Shown: positions 49,789 through 57,251 of the stretch, in pieces
Numbering within the stretch: position 1 is the stretch's first letter
How the letters are laid out: the number at the start of each line of letters is the position of its first letter
NCBI RefSeq assembly: GCF_027587205.1
Contig: NZ_JAPDOD010000022.1
Coordinates: forward strand, 1 to 64,000
Source of the DNA: Solirubrobacter ginsenosidimutans
GTDB taxonomy: Bacteria; Actinomycetota; Thermoleophilia; Solirubrobacterales; Solirubrobacteraceae
Direction of reading: 5' to 3'
Length of the DNA: 64,000 nt
Translations under genes and position numbers: made by a program
The notes under the pieces: generated by a model
Told to the model about the DNA's origin: nothing
The model's database searches: none
The model's input: only the letters and a program-made list of their open reading frames with translations

Positions 49789-50102
49789 CAGTTCTCCGCC
49801 GTGAGCTTGAACCGCGCCGCCGCCTCGCCCCACACCTGCTGGAGGTACGCGCGGACCGCCTCGACGCCCTCTTCGTGCAGCCGATAGAGCCGGCGCGTGC
49901 CCTCGGCATGGTCGGCGACGAGCCCGGCGTCCTTGAGCAGCTTCAGGTGCCGCGAGACCGCGGGGCGGCTGATCGGCAGCGCGTCGGCGAGCTCCTGCAC
50001 GGAGCGGTCGCCGGTGCGCAGCAGCTCGACGATCGCGCGGCGATTGGGGTCGCCCAGGGCGTTGAAGGGGTCACCAGCGATGTCCGTATCGTAACCGTCC
50101 AG
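49788..50102 (-). CDS. ArsR/SmtB family regulator, start codon unclear
   Basis: About 104 aa if read from the CTG at 50102, the first codon after an in-frame stop. The winged-helix sequence is complete over this span ('FNALGDPNRRAIVELLRTGD', 'ELADALPISRPAVSRHLKLL'). The first ordinary start codon in frame (GTG at 50000) would remove the first helices and leave 70 aa. No arsenic-type CxC metal site is present. GTAAC half-sites surround the presumed start, so autorepression is likely. Either a CTG start is used or a base is wrong upstream. Confidence 0.75.
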   Translation of the reverse strand: MDGYDTDIAGDPFNALGDPNRRAIVELLRTGDRSVQELADALPISRPAVSRHLKLLKDAGLVADHAEGTRRLYRLHEEGVEAVRAYLQQVWGEAAARFKLTAEN

Positions 50103-50123
50103 CTACGGTAACTTTTTAGTTAC
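50091..50123. promoter_or_regulatory. ArsR-type operator cluster
   Basis: GTAAC (50108-50112) and GTTAC (50119-50123) form an inverted repeat with a TTTTTA spacer; a further GTAAC lies at 50091-50095 and GGTAAC at 50107-50112. The A/T-rich spacer stands out in this GC-rich DNA. The cluster covers the 5' end of the ArsR-type gene, as expected for autoregulation. Confidence 0.5.
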
Positions 50124-50198
50124 GATGCGATTCTAAGAGAGCACCGCCGACATCGACGCGATGCCCGAAGCCGTCTGGCGCGGCCTCGCCGCCCGCGC

Positions 50199-51119
50199 TC
50201 AGCAGCCGAGCGCCTCCCGGTAGGTCCCGTCAACGCTCAGGCCCAGCTTGCCGCCGGGGACGTCGCCCTTGCCGTTGATCGCGTCCGCGTACTGCCAGAC
50301 GACCTCGGGGTAATCGCCCTCGGCGTTCATGTCCTGCAGGAGCGGCCAGGAGCGTGAGCCGGCGAGGGCGCGCGCGGCGGCCGCCGTGTCCCCGTGCAGC
50401 CACTCCTCGATCCACCCGCACACGACCGCGCCGGCGACCTTCGCGCCGAGCTGGTAGCGGTCGCGGGTCTCGTCCGTGGCCGGTGGGGTCTTGAAGCCGG
50501 GAGGGAGCGGGATGCCCATCAGCATCTGGCTTGCCGCCGCGGCTTGCGCTTTGGGCTCGACCGCGGTGGCGGGAAGCGCCGCCAGCCAATCCTCCGCGCC
50601 GACCTGGTAGATCCGCTCGAGGACGTCGATGAACGCGGCCGGCGTGGCGGCGTCGCCGCGGGCCTGGACGAACGCGTCGCCCTGCCGCCACCGGGCGACG
50701 TAGTCGGTGCTGCCGGGATAGCGCCCGACCCAGGCGTCGGCGCCCGCGACCTCCGCGCCCGCCACCCGCACGAGGTCCTTGTTGCCGTTGTCGACGGCCG
50801 TCCAGCTGACCTCCACGCTGCGCCCGTCGCGAGCGAAGGTCATCTCCCCGGTCCCCGCGTCCCACTCGTCGACGCGGGTGACCTTCCAGCCGTTCACGAG
50901 CAGCCGCGGGCTCGCCTGCGCGGCGCGGATCGCGGCCTCGGCGAACGGCTGGCCGCCGCCCAGCTGCGTCAACACCACGGCGAGGATGACCGCGCCGACC
51001 GCGATCGGCGTGGCGAGGAGGACTGGGCGCCGCCCGCGCGCCGGCGGCGGCGTGAACGCGCGCGGCGGTGGCGGCTCGACGGGCGGGGCGAGCGTGCGGA
51101 GCAGGTCGAGATCAGGCAC
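50199..51119 (-). CDS. Membrane protein encoded with ECF sigma factor
   Basis: 306 aa. A Pro-rich cytoplasmic segment (1-30) and one transmembrane helix (about 32-52) are followed by an exterior domain of about 250 residues ('VNGWKVTRVDEWDAGTGEMTF', 'GSTDYVARWRQGDAFVQARG'). Its start overlaps the sigma factor gene by 8 bp. The layout parallels the sigma-linked protein at 30064-31284, although the exterior domains differ. An anti-sigma or stress-sensing role is inferred from position; no zinc anti-sigma motif is visible. Confidence 0.7.
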   Translation of the reverse strand: MPDLDLLRTLAPPVEPPPPRAFTPPPARGRRPVLLATPIAVGAVILAVVLTQLGGGQPFAEAAIRAAQASPRLLVNGWKVTRVDEWDAGTGEMTFARDGRSVEVSWTAVDNGNKDLVRVAGAEVAGADAWVGRYPGSTDYVARWRQGDAFVQARGDAATPAAFIDVLERIYQVGAEDWLAALPATAVEPKAQAAAASQMLMGIPLPPGFKTPPATDETRDRYQLGAKVAGAVVCGWIEEWLHGDTAAAARALAGSRSWPLLQDMNAEGDYPEVVWQYADAINGKGDVPGGKLGLSVDGTYREALGC

Positions 51120-51630
51120 GGGAGGGCTCCAGGATCGGGTCGGTGCCGAGCGCGCCGCGGGCGCGGCTCAGGCGGGAACGGACGGTGCCGACGGGGATGT
51201 CGAGCGCGCGGGCGATCTGCTCGTACGACAGATCCGCCCAGACGTGCAGCAGGACGACTTCCCGCTGGCGGCGGGGGAGGCGGGCAACGGCTCTGATCGC
51301 CTCCTCGGCGGTGTGGGCGTCGACGCTCGGCGTGTGCTGCGAGGCGACCCGCGCGTAGGCGTCGAGGCGTCGGCGCTCGGTGCGCCAGTGGCGGCGCATC
51401 AGGTTGGTGGCGATGCCGAGCAGCCACGGCAATGCGTCCGCGTGCGAGTCGTCATAACGCTTGCGGTGCGCGAAGGCGCGGGCGAAGGCCTCCGCGGCGA
51501 CCTCCTCGGCCAGCTCCGCACCCACCCGCCGCTGCGCGAACGCGTGCACCGCGGCGAAGTGGCGGTCGAAGACGGCGCCGAACGCCGAAGGTTCAAGCAG
51601 CGAGCGCCGGATCGCCTCTGCGTCGTTCAT
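51112..51630 (-). CDS. ECF-type RNA polymerase sigma factor
   Basis: 172 aa from the ATG at 51630 (MNDAEAIRRSLLEPSAF); the open frame extends far upstream but would run across gnd. Region 2 ('FDRHFAAVHAFAQRRVGAEL', 'ALPWLLGIATNLMRRHWR') and region 4 ('LPRRQREVVLLHVWADLSYE', 'IARALDIPVGTVRSRLSRAR') are complete. It diverges from gnd and overlaps its membrane partner gene by 8 bp. The signal sensed is unknown. Confidence 0.9.
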   Translation of the reverse strand: MNDAEAIRRSLLEPSAFGAVFDRHFAAVHAFAQRRVGAELAEEVAAEAFARAFAHRKRYDDSHADALPWLLGIATNLMRRHWRTERRRLDAYARVASQHTPSVDAHTAEEAIRAVARLPRRQREVVLLHVWADLSYEQIARALDIPVGTVRSRLSRARGALGTDPILEPSRA

Positions 51631-51687
51631 GTCAAGGATTGCCCACACGACCGCGCGCGGTTCCACGACTTTGTAGGGTCCTTGGCG

Positions 51688-53109
51688 ATGAGCCAGATCG
51701 GAGTCACCGGGCTCGCCGTCATGGGCGCGAACCTGGCACGAAACATCGCACGTAACGGCGTGCCCATCGCCGTGCACAACCGCACGGCGTCCAAGACCAA
51801 GGACTTCATGGATGAGTTCTCCGGTGAAGGCGACTTCACGGGAACGGAGACCCTGCAGGAATTTGTCGAAGCGCTCGAGCGCCCGCGCCGGATCATCGTC
51901 ATGGTCAAGGCGGGTGCGCCCGTCGACGGCGTGATCGCCGACCTCGAGCCGCTGCTCGACAAGGACGACATCATCATCGACGCCGGCAACTCGCACTACG
52001 TCGACACCCGCCGCCGCGAAGAGGAGCTGACCGCCAAGGGGCTGCGCTTCATCGGCTCCGGCGTTTCCGGGGGCGAAGAGGGCGCCTTGAACGGCCCGTC
52101 GATCATGCCGGGCGGCCCGCGCGAGGCATATGGCGAGGTCGAGGAGATCTTCACCACGATCGCCGCCCAGGTCGACGGCTCGCCGTGCTGCGCTTACATC
52201 GGGCCGGACGGCGCGGGCCACTACGTGAAGATGGTCCACAACGGCATCGAGTACGCCGACATGCAGCTGATCGCGGAGGCCTACGACCTCCTGCGCCACG
52301 GCATCGGGCTCGACGTGCCGGCGATCAAGGCGATCTTCGACGACTGGAACCGCGGCGATCTGGAGTCCTTCCTGATCGAGATCACCGCCACCGTGCTGGA
52401 CAAGGTCGACGCCGAGACCGGCAAGCCGCTGATCGACGTGATCGTCGACCAGGCCGAGCAGAAGGGCACCGGCCGCTGGACGGCGCAGGACGCGCTGGAG
52501 CTGGGCGTGCCGCTGACCGGCATCACCGAAGCGGTGTTCGCCCGCTCGCTGTCGGCGCTGCGCGACCAGCGCCGCGACGCGAGCGGCGTGCTCGCCGGCC
52601 CGAAGCCCGGTGGGCTCCCCGAGTCGCTCGTGGACGACATCCGCGCCGCGCTGTACGCCTCGAAGGTCGTCGCCTACGCGCAGGGCTTCGAGCAGATGGC
52701 CGCGGCCGCGAAGACCTACAACTGGGACCTCAAGATGGGCGAGCTGGCGAAGATCTGGCGCGGCGGCTGCATCATCCGCGCCCGCTTCCTGAACCGGATC
52801 ACCGAGTCCTACGACGCGCATCCCGACCTGGTCAACCTGCTGATGGCGCCCTACTTCCAGGACGCGGTCGCCTCCGCCCAGGACGCCTGGCGCAAGGTGA
52901 TCGTGTCGGCGGTCGAGCAGGGCGTCGCGGTGCCCGCGTTCTCGTCGTCGCTGGCGTACTACGACGGCTACCGCCGCGAGCGCGGGCCGGCGAACCTGAT
53001 CCAGGGCCAGCGCGACTTCTTCGGCGCGCACACCTACCGGCGCGTGGACAAGGACGGCTCCTTCCACACCCGCTGGTCGCAGGACGGCACCGAAGTCCGC
53101 ACAGATTGA
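51688..53109 (+). CDS. gnd: 6-phosphogluconate dehydrogenase, decarboxylating
   Basis: 473 aa, the length of classical dimeric Gnd. The cofactor segment 'GVTGLAVMGANLARNIA' and Asn/Arg after the second strand ('VHNRTASKT') fit NADP+. Substrate and catalytic segments are 'SGVSGGEEGALNGPSIMPGG' and 'GAGHYVKMVHNGIEYADMQL' (catalytic Lys and Glu), and the C-terminal 'AQRDFFGAHTY'-type segment is present. It converts 6-phosphogluconate to ribulose-5-phosphate and CO2 in the oxidative pentose phosphate pathway. Its stop overlaps the TTG start of yaaA. Confidence 0.96.
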   Translation: MSQIGVTGLAVMGANLARNIARNGVPIAVHNRTASKTKDFMDEFSGEGDFTGTETLQEFVEALERPRRIIVMVKAGAPVDGVIADLEPLLDKDDIIIDAGNSHYVDTRRREEELTAKGLRFIGSGVSGGEEGALNGPSIMPGGPREAYGEVEEIFTTIAAQVDGSPCCAYIGPDGAGHYVKMVHNGIEYADMQLIAEAYDLLRHGIGLDVPAIKAIFDDWNRGDLESFLIEITATVLDKVDAETGKPLIDVIVDQAEQKGTGRWTAQDALELGVPLTGITEAVFARSLSALRDQRRDASGVLAGPKPGGLPESLVDDIRAALYASKVVAYAQGFEQMAAAAKTYNWDLKMGELAKIWRGGCIIRARFLNRITESYDAHPDLVNLLMAPYFQDAVASAQDAWRKVIVSAVEQGVAVPAFSSSLAYYDGYRRERGPANLIQGQRDFFGAHTYRRVDKDGSFHTRWSQDGTEVRTD

Positions 53110-53813
53110 GAATCCTGCTGCCGCCCTCCGAGGGCAAGACCGCGCCTTCGGAGGGCGAGCCGCTGGACGTCTCGGAACTCGCCTTCCCGGGGCTGACGAA
53201 GACCCGCGAGCGACTGCTGGACGTGCTCTCGCGGCTGACGTTCCCGCGCGCGCTGAAGTACCTCGACGTCGGGCCCGGGCTTCTCGACGAGGCCCAACGC
53301 AACCTGACGCTGCGCGACGCTCCTGCCGCGCCCGCGCACGAGATCTACACCGGCGTCTTGTACGAGCACCTCGGGCTGGGCTCGCTGCCGGGCGAGAACG
53401 TGCTGATCGCGAGCGCGCTGTTCGGCTTCCTGCGGCCGTCGGACCGCATCCCCGCGTACCGGCTCTCGATGGGCTCGACGCTGCCGCGCATCGCGTCGCT
53501 GCCGGCCTTGTGGCGCGACCCGCTGCGGCGCGCGATCCCCGACGAGGGCCTGATCGTCGACATGCGCTCGAGCTCCTACACCGCGGCCTGGAAGCCGAAG
53601 CAGGCCACGCTCGTGGGCGTGCGGGCGTTCGTGGACGGCAAGACCGTCTCGCACATGGTCAAGGCGACGCGCGGCGATGTCGCCCGCCTCCTGCTGTCGT
53701 CTCCAAGCACGCCTGAGACCCCGGAGGACGTCGCCTCGCTGGTGCGGGCAAACGGCCAATCCGTCGAGTTGTCCGGCAGCGGACGCTCGTGGTCGGTCGA
53801 CATCAACCTCTAG
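53106..53813 (+). CDS. yaaA: YaaA family peroxide-stress protein
   Basis: 235 aa from TTG 53106, overlapping the gnd stop by 4 bp (TTGA). The N-terminal 'RILLPPSEGKT' and the 'YTGVLYEHLG', 'GLIVDMRSSSYTAAWKP' and 'VSHMVKATRGDVARLL' segments are the YaaA/DUF328 signatures. E. coli YaaA limits iron-driven DNA damage under peroxide stress by binding DNA. Coupling to an NADPH-producing enzyme (gnd) fits an oxidative-stress setting. Terminator-like hairpin at 53917-53940 follows. Confidence 0.9.
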   Translation: MRILLPPSEGKTAPSEGEPLDVSELAFPGLTKTRERLLDVLSRLTFPRALKYLDVGPGLLDEAQRNLTLRDAPAAPAHEIYTGVLYEHLGLGSLPGENVLIASALFGFLRPSDRIPAYRLSMGSTLPRIASLPALWRDPLRRAIPDEGLIVDMRSSSYTAAWKPKQATLVGVRAFVDGKTVSHMVKATRGDVARLLLSSPSTPETPEDVASLVRANGQSVELSGSGRSWSVDINL

Positions 53814-53916
53814 CCGGTCGCGGCCGATGACGGGGGTGTCAGACAGCGACGGCGCCCCGAGGGCAGAGACCTCATACGACGTCCCCCTCCCAACCTTGCC
53901 TGATCTTCTGATGGCC

Positions 53917-53940
53917 GAAGCCCGCTCTCGAGCGGGCTTC
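53917..53940. terminator. Bidirectional terminator hairpin
   Basis: GAAGCCCGCTC (53917-53927) and GAGCGGGCTTC (53930-53940) form an 11-bp perfect stem with a 2-nt spacer, followed by CGCGTTT. It lies between convergent yaaA and the DNA ligase gene, 6 bp before the ligase stop, and can serve both. Confidence 0.75.
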
Positions 53941-53945
53941 CGCGT

Positions 53946-54863
53946 TTAACGAGGCGCCTCGCGCACGACCTCGCGGGCGGCCTTGTCGAAGCGCAGGCCC
54001 TGGAAGCGCGGGTGGCGCAGACGCCCGGCGGTGGTCCACTCCGAGAAGCCGAGCTGGGCGACGAGCTCGGGCTCGACCCACGTGGCGTCGCGGTAGTTCG
54101 GGGAGTCGGCGAACGGGGTGGTGTCGCGGGTCAGCTCGCGCAGCCGCGCACCGAGGTCCTTGAGCGTCTCGCGGTCGAAGCCGGTGCCGACCTTGCCGGC
54201 GTAGCGGAGGGTGCCGCCGGGCTCGAAGTGGCCGACGAGCAGCGCGCCGAACTCCTCGCGCGAGCCGCGTGGAGCGGTGAAGCCGCCGATCACCAGCTCC
54301 TGGCCCTGCTCGCACTTGAACTTCAGGCAGTCCTTGGACCGCTTGTCGGTGTAAAGGGAGGAGGCGCGCTTGGCGATCACGCCCTCCCAGCCGTTGGCGC
54401 ACGCCTCGGCGAACATCGCCTCGCCGGCCTCCTCGCGAAAGGCCGTCCAGCGGACGTGGCCCTGAAAGTTCAGCGCATTTTTTAGGAGCGCTTTGCGCTC
54501 GCGCAGCGGGCGGTCGCGGACGTCCTCGCCGTCGAGCCAGAGCAGGTCGAAGACGTAGTAGAAGATCGAGGCGTCGTGATGACCGAGCGCCTGGAAGCTC
54601 GTGCGGGTGCCCTCGAAGGCGACGATCTCGCCGTCGATCGCGAACCGCGTGCAGGCCTCCGCTTCGAGGTCGGCGACGACGCCCGGGTAGCGCCCGTTGA
54701 GCGAGAGGTCGTTGCGGGAGAGCAGCTTGACCGTGTCGCCGTCGCGGATGGCGATGCAGCGGATCCCGTCGAGCTTGCGCTCGTAGATCCATTCCGGGTC
54801 GCTGAAGCGCTCCTGGGTGAGCACCGCCTTCATCGCCGAGGCGGTGGTGGGGGCCGCGGGCAT
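53946..54863 (-). CDS. ATP-dependent DNA ligase (LigC/LigD-ligase-like)
   Basis: 305 aa from the ATG at 54863, which overlaps the TetR stop (TGATG). The nucleotidyltransferase motif KLDG (Lys30) in 'YERKLDGIRCIAIRDGD', 'FAIDGEIVAFEG' (motif III) 'GWEGVIAKR' (motif IV) and 'KDCLKFKCEQGQELVIGGF' (motif V) are intact. An OB-fold domain with 'GKVGTGFDRETL' follows. It joins nicks in DNA using ATP, as stand-alone ligases of base-excision or end-joining repair do. No polymerase, nuclease or Ku gene adjoins it; a TetR regulator does, which is unusual. Confidence 0.92.
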   Translation of the reverse strand: MPAAPTTASAMKAVLTQERFSDPEWIYERKLDGIRCIAIRDGDTVKLLSRNDLSLNGRYPGVVADLEAEACTRFAIDGEIVAFEGTRTSFQALGHHDASIFYYVFDLLWLDGEDVRDRPLRERKALLKNALNFQGHVRWTAFREEAGEAMFAEACANGWEGVIAKRASSLYTDKRSKDCLKFKCEQGQELVIGGFTAPRGSREEFGALLVGHFEPGGTLRYAGKVGTGFDRETLKDLGARLRELTRDTTPFADSPNYRDATWVEPELVAQLGFSEWTTAGRLRHPRFQGLRFDKAAREVVREAPR

Positions 54864-55423
54864 CAGCCCGAAGTGTGCCGCAAACCGTCCATCAAGAGCC
54901 GCAACAGCGTGCGGATCTGGTCCTCGGAGTCGACCGACCACACGGAGCCCATCGCTCGCCAGACGTCGTCGGCGTTCACGTCGGAGCGCAGCGTCCCCGC
55001 GGCCACGCCCGCGTCGAGGAGCTGCGCGATCGCCGCGACGATCTGCCGTCGCGTCTCACCCCACAGGTCCGAGCCGGCCGCGACCGACTGCAGCGCGCCC
55101 TTCATGCCCTTCTTGGCCGTCGCGTAGGCGACGAAGCGCTCCATCCACTCGGCGAGCGCCACGTCGGGCGGATGCGTGGCCAGCAACTCGTCCGCGGCCT
55201 CGCAGAGATGCGTGACCTCGGCGCGGTAGGCGGCCTCGACCAGCGCTTCGCGCGTCGGGAAGTGGCGATAGAGCGTCCCGATCCCCACGCACGCCCGCTT
55301 GGCGACCGCGTCCAGCGAGACGTCCGTGCCGACGGTCGCGAACAGCTCGACGGCCGCGACCAGGAGCTTCTCGCGGTTGCGGCGCGCGTCGGCGCGCTTG
55401 ATGGGGGTCTCAGGGGAAGTCAT
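54863..55423 (-). CDS. TetR family regulator coupled to DNA ligase gene
   Basis: 186 aa. The helix-turn-helix spans about 16-62 ('EKLLVAAVELFATVGTDVSL...CVGIGTLYRHFPTREALV'). The C-terminal domain ('GMKGALQSVAAGSDLWGETR') belongs to the SBDP/TetR_C_33-like group often paired with SDRs. It diverges from two SDR genes across an 86-bp gap with two CGGAG/CTCCG palindromes, so it most likely represses the SDRs and itself. The DNA ligase is then co-expressed by coupling. Confidence 0.9.
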   Translation of the reverse strand: MTSPETPIKRADARRNREKLLVAAVELFATVGTDVSLDAVAKRACVGIGTLYRHFPTREALVEAAYRAEVTHLCEAADELLATHPPDVALAEWMERFVAYATAKKGMKGALQSVAAGSDLWGETRRQIVAAIAQLLDAGVAAGTLRSDVNADDVWRAMGSVWSVDSEDQIRTLLRLLMDGLRHTSG

Positions 55424-55434
55424 CGAAATGTAAA

Positions 55435-55486
55435 CGGAGGGTCCCTCCGGTTGGTGCTACATTGAGCGAACCGGAGTAATCCTCCG
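55435..55486. promoter_or_regulatory. Two TetR-type palindromes
   Basis: CGGAGGG-T-CCCTCCG (55435-55449) is a perfect 7-bp inverted repeat. CGGAG (55472-55476) and CTCCG (55482-55486) form a second, shorter one with a 5-bp gap. Both share the CGGAG half-site and lie in the divergent gap between TetR and the first SDR gene. The SDR ribosome binding site AGGAGG follows at about 55497. Confidence 0.65.
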
Positions 55487-55509
55487 CTTCATTCTAGGAG
55501 GCAAGCAAC

Positions 55510-56343
55510 ATGTCGAAAGTCTGGTTCATCACCGGGACTTCGAAGGGCTTCGGCCGGGTGTGGGCCGAAGCGGCGCTGGAGCGCGGCGATCGGGTGGTCG
55601 CGACGGCGCGCAACGCCGACACGCTGACCCCGCTCGTCGAGGCCTACGGCGACCTCGTGCTCCCGCTCGCGCTGGACGTCAACGACAAGGCCGCGATCGA
55701 CGCGGCCGTCAAGCGGGCGCACGAGCATTTCGGCCGCCTCGACGTCGTCGTCAACAACGCCGGCTACGGCCTGTTCGGCGCGATCGAGGAGATCACCGAA
55801 CAGCAGGCACGTGATCAGGTGGAGACCAACCTGTTCGGCCCGTTGTGGGTGACGCAGGCGGTGCTCCCGATCCTGCGCGAGCAGAAATCGGGTCACATCA
55901 TCCAGGTCTCGACGATCGGCGGCGTGAACGCGTTCCCGATCCTTGGGCTCTACCACGCGTCCAAGTGGGGTCTCGAGGGCTTCACGCAGTCGCTCGCCGC
56001 CGAGGTCGCCGGGTTCGGGATCAAGGTGACGCTCGTCGAGCCCGCGGGCTACTCGACCGACTGGCGCGGTGCCTCGGGCGTCTTCGCCGACCAGATGCCG
56101 GAGTACGACGAGGTGCGCGACTACCGCGCCAAGCTGTTCAGCGGGCCGCTGGCGGAGCCCGGAGACCCGGAGGCCACCGGCCCCGCGATCCTCGAACTGG
56201 TCGACGCCGACGAGCCGCCGCTGCGCACGTTCTTCGGCACCGGCACGCTCGACATGATCCGCGCCGAGTACGAGAAGCGGCTCGCGGTCTGGGAGCAGTG
56301 GGATCACCTCGCCGTCGCCGCGCAGGGCGGGGTGAAGGCGTGA
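55510..56343 (+). CDS. Short-chain dehydrogenase/reductase
   Basis: 277 aa classical SDR. 'WFITGTSKGFGRVWAEAAL' holds the cofactor loop (TGTSKGFG), with NNAG ('DVVVNNAGYGLFG'), the 'QVSTIGGVNAF' Ser strand, YHASK, and a 'EPAGYSTDW' substrate loop. Arg in 'ATARNADTL' favours NADP(H). It has AGGAGG at the right distance before the ATG. It lies behind two TetR palindromes and is coupled by GTGA to the next SDR. Confidence 0.88.
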   Translation: MSKVWFITGTSKGFGRVWAEAALERGDRVVATARNADTLTPLVEAYGDLVLPLALDVNDKAAIDAAVKRAHEHFGRLDVVVNNAGYGLFGAIEEITEQQARDQVETNLFGPLWVTQAVLPILREQKSGHIIQVSTIGGVNAFPILGLYHASKWGLEGFTQSLAAEVAGFGIKVTLVEPAGYSTDWRGASGVFADQMPEYDEVRDYRAKLFSGPLAEPGDPEATGPAILELVDADEPPLRTFFGTGTLDMIRAEYEKRLAVWEQWDHLAVAAQGGVKA

Positions 56344-57251
56344 CGACCTTCGGCTTCGAGTCCACCGCGCTGGAGGTCGTCGAGGGCATCGACCTGACCG
56401 GCAAGCGCGCGATCGTCACCGGCGGCGCGTCCGGGATCGGCGTCGAGACCGTCCGCGCGCTGGCCTCGGCGGGTGCCGAGGTCACGATCGCGGCGCGCGA
56501 CGTGGCCGCGGCGGAACGGGTCGCGACCGACACCGGCGCGATCGGCGTCAGCTACCTCGACCTCTCGAACCTCGAGTCCGTCGACGCGTTCGCGCGTGGC
56601 TGGGACGGGCCGCTGCACATCCTCGTCAACAACGCGGGCGTGATGGCGATCCAGGAGCTGACGCTCAACGGCGACGGCCTGGAGATGCAGTTCGCGACCA
56701 ACCACGTCGGCCACTTCGCGCTGGCGAGTGGCCTGCACGGCGCGCTGGCGGCCGAGGGCGCGCGGATCGTGTCGGTCAGCTCGAGCGGGCACCTGCGCTC
56801 GCCGGTGATCTTCGACGACCTGAACTTCGCGTTCCGCGACTACGAGCCGTTCCTGGCCTACGGGCAGTCCAAGACCGCGAACGTGCTGTTCTCGGTCGGG
56901 GCGACCGCTCGCTGGGGACGCGACGGAATCACCTCCAACGCGCTGATGCCGGGCGGGATCGCCACCGCGCTGCAGCGCCACATGGACCCGGGCTACATCG
57001 ACCGGGCGCGCGAGTCGGGCTTCCGTCTGAAGTCGACCGAGCAGGGCGCGGCGACGTCGGTCCTGCTGGCGACAGCGCCTGCGCTCGAGGGCGTCGGCGG
57101 CCGCTACTACGAGGACTGCGCCGAGGCGCCGGTCGTCGAGCGGCGCGGCGAGATGGGCACCGGCGGCGTGGCGCCCTACGCGCTCGACGCCGACAACGCC
57201 GACCGGCTCTGGGCCCTGTCGGAACGGCTCCTCGGAGCGCACGTCCGATAG
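56340..57251 (+). CDS. SDR of the retinol-dehydrogenase/WWOX-like type
   Basis: 303 aa from GTG 56340, overlapping the previous stop by 4 bp. It has TGGASGIG, 'LHILVNNAGVMAIQEL', 'GLEMQFATNHVGHFAL', 'IVSVSSSGHLRSPVIFDDLN' and 'YGQSKTANVLF' (Tyr-x-x-x-Lys), the layout of the RDH/light-independent reductase branch. Together with the first SDR it probably acts in the same TetR-controlled carbonyl or xenobiotic pathway. Its end overlaps the convergent secreted-protein gene by 76 bp, which is long for this window. Confidence 0.87.
   Translation: MTTFGFESTALEVVEGIDLTGKRAIVTGGASGIGVETVRALASAGAEVTIAARDVAAAERVATDTGAIGVSYLDLSNLESVDAFARGWDGPLHILVNNAGVMAIQELTLNGDGLEMQFATNHVGHFALASGLHGALAAEGARIVSVSSSGHLRSPVIFDDLNFAFRDYEPFLAYGQSKTANVLFSVGATARWGRDGITSNALMPGGIATALQRHMDPGYIDRARESGFRLKSTEQGAATSVLLATAPALEGVGGRYYEDCAEAPVVERRGEMGTGGVAPYALDADNADRLWALSERLLGAHVR

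Noticed and set aside
50134..50220. Short frame 'MPEAVWRGLAARAQQPSASR' before the sigma partner gene
   Set aside because: Too short, no clear ribosome binding site, and it ends inside the neighbouring gene's 3' end. It may be a remnant but cannot be supported.
50779..53109. A 776-codon frame containing gnd
   Set aside because: Codons before 51688 are antisense to the ECF sigma and its partner; the Gnd domain begins at the ATG at 51688.
53827..53949. A 40-codon frame between yaaA and the ligase
   Set aside because: It contains the terminator hairpin, has no ribosome binding site, and its sequence is not protein-like.
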